Below are positions 63,195 through 64,000 of a stretch of DNA of 64,000 nt, in pieces. A program made the translations under genes and the position numbers. The stretch covers positions 1-64,000 of the forward strand of contig QCFZ01000001.1 in NCBI GenBank assembly GCA_003278255.1, in the 5' to 3' direction. The notes below the pieces were generated by a model, which worked only from the letters and a program-made list of their open reading frames with translations, did no database searches and was not told the origin of the DNA. Source of the DNA: Prochlorococcus sp. AG-363-O15. GTDB lineage: Bacteria > Cyanobacteriota > Cyanobacteriia > PCC-6307 > Cyanobiaceae. Every line of letters starts with the position of its first letter. Position 1 is the first letter of the stretch.

Positions 63195-64000
63195 ATGGAA
63201 AGCACAAATTCCCCCACAATTGCTGAATGGGCAAAACCCACTGGAGGGGGACCTCCCCCAGAACCTAATAATTGGTGGCAAAAAATAAATCTCTGGTGGT
63301 CAGAGTTCAGCCTTCAAACCAAATTACTGGCAATTGCCACTTTGGTAGTGAGCCTGATGATGACAGGTATTACATTTTTCGTTCTAAATGGCATTCAAAG
63401 AGATGCAGGAATGAACGACACTCGCTATGCCAGAGATCTTGGCTTGCTTCTTTCAGGCAATGTCACTGAACTAGTCGCACAAGGGAGAGATAGAGAACTC
63501 GCCAACGTAGCTGAACAATTTTGGAGATCAAGTCGCAGCATTCGATATATCTTCTTTGCAGATCCTGAAGGAGTTATATATCTAGGCATTCCTATTAGTG
63601 CAACTCCTTCAACTAGTAATAGTGAACTTCAATTAAGCCGACGACTGGAACTTCCAAACGAACTAAAAAGACGACCCCAAAATCCTTTAGTAAGGCAACA
63701 CCTAACACCTCAAGGACAAATCACAGATGTATTTGTTCCAATGATTTGGAAAGGGAATTATTTAGGAACACTAGCTATAGGAGTAAATCCTAATGAGACT
63801 GCATTAGCTAGTGCCGCCTTAACTCGAGAAGTTACTGTAGCTGTTTTTATATCGATATGGGTTTTAGTGATATTGGGTGCAGTTTTTAATGCATTAACTA
63901 TCACTCGTCCAATAAAAGAGTTATTACGTGGAGTTAGAGAAATTGCAGCAGGAAACTTTGATTCAAGAATCTCTCTACCAATGAGTGGTGAGTTAGGAGA
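63195..64000 (+). CDS. nblS: NblS/DspA (Hik33)-like sensor histidine kinase, N-terminal part only
   Basis: Own translation from ATG 63195: MESTNSPTIAEWAKPTGGG...FSLQTKLLAIATLVVSLMMTGITFFVLNG... periplasmic region, second TM, HAMP ITRPIKELLRGVREIAAGNFDSRISLPMSGELGE; open to window end, not in ORF track. Confidence 0.85.
   Translation, partial: MESTNSPTIAEWAKPTGGGPPPEPNNWWQKINLWWSEFSLQTKLLAIATLVVSLMMTGITFFVLNGIQRDAGMNDTRYARDLGLLLSGNVTELVAQGRDRELANVAEQFWRSSRSIRYIFFADPEGVIYLGIPISATPSTSNSELQLSRRLELPNELKRRPQNPLVRQHLTPQGQITDVFVPMIWKGNYLGTLAIGVNPNETALASAALTREVTVAVFISIWVLVILGAVFNALTITRPIKELLRGVREIAAGNFDSRISLPMSGELG

Noticed and set aside
63272-63469. ORF 63272-63469
   Set aside because: Out-of-frame shadow within the nblS-like kinase reading frame starting at 63195.

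Overview
The window reads as a compact, AT-rich chromosomal segment of a marine picocyanobacterium. Gene content and order (ctaDE, ndhB, vipp1-like pspA, DUF1825/DUF3086/DUF3119/DUF2808, lpxA-fabZ-lpxC-bamA, nblS-like kinase) suggest a Prochlorococcus-type genome; this is inference from protein motifs, with no search run. It is mostly housekeeping genes, with two tRNAs (Arg-TCT, Gly-TCC). I see no CRISPR array, transposase, prophage or rRNA. rpmH (45 aa) and the truncated nblS-like kinase at the right edge are real genes missing from the ORF track. The strongest unusual signal is a multiply disrupted DUF177/YceD-like gene between yidC and a Ycf46-like AAA ATPase (about 24922-25450). It has no start codon before conserved sequence, an in-frame TGA at a conserved Cys position, a +1 shift at an A6 run, and a TAA just before what looks like the ancestral stop. 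Other points: a candidate coding remnant at 50146-50499, a GIY-YIG-like domain in an uncharacterised protein, divergent cysQ/rsmI genes whose start codons overlap inside one CATG, a BIG2-like insertion in YidC, a tRNA-Arg-adjacent patch of ORFans, and a perfect 22-bp inverted repeat. I found no convincing new multi-gene system.
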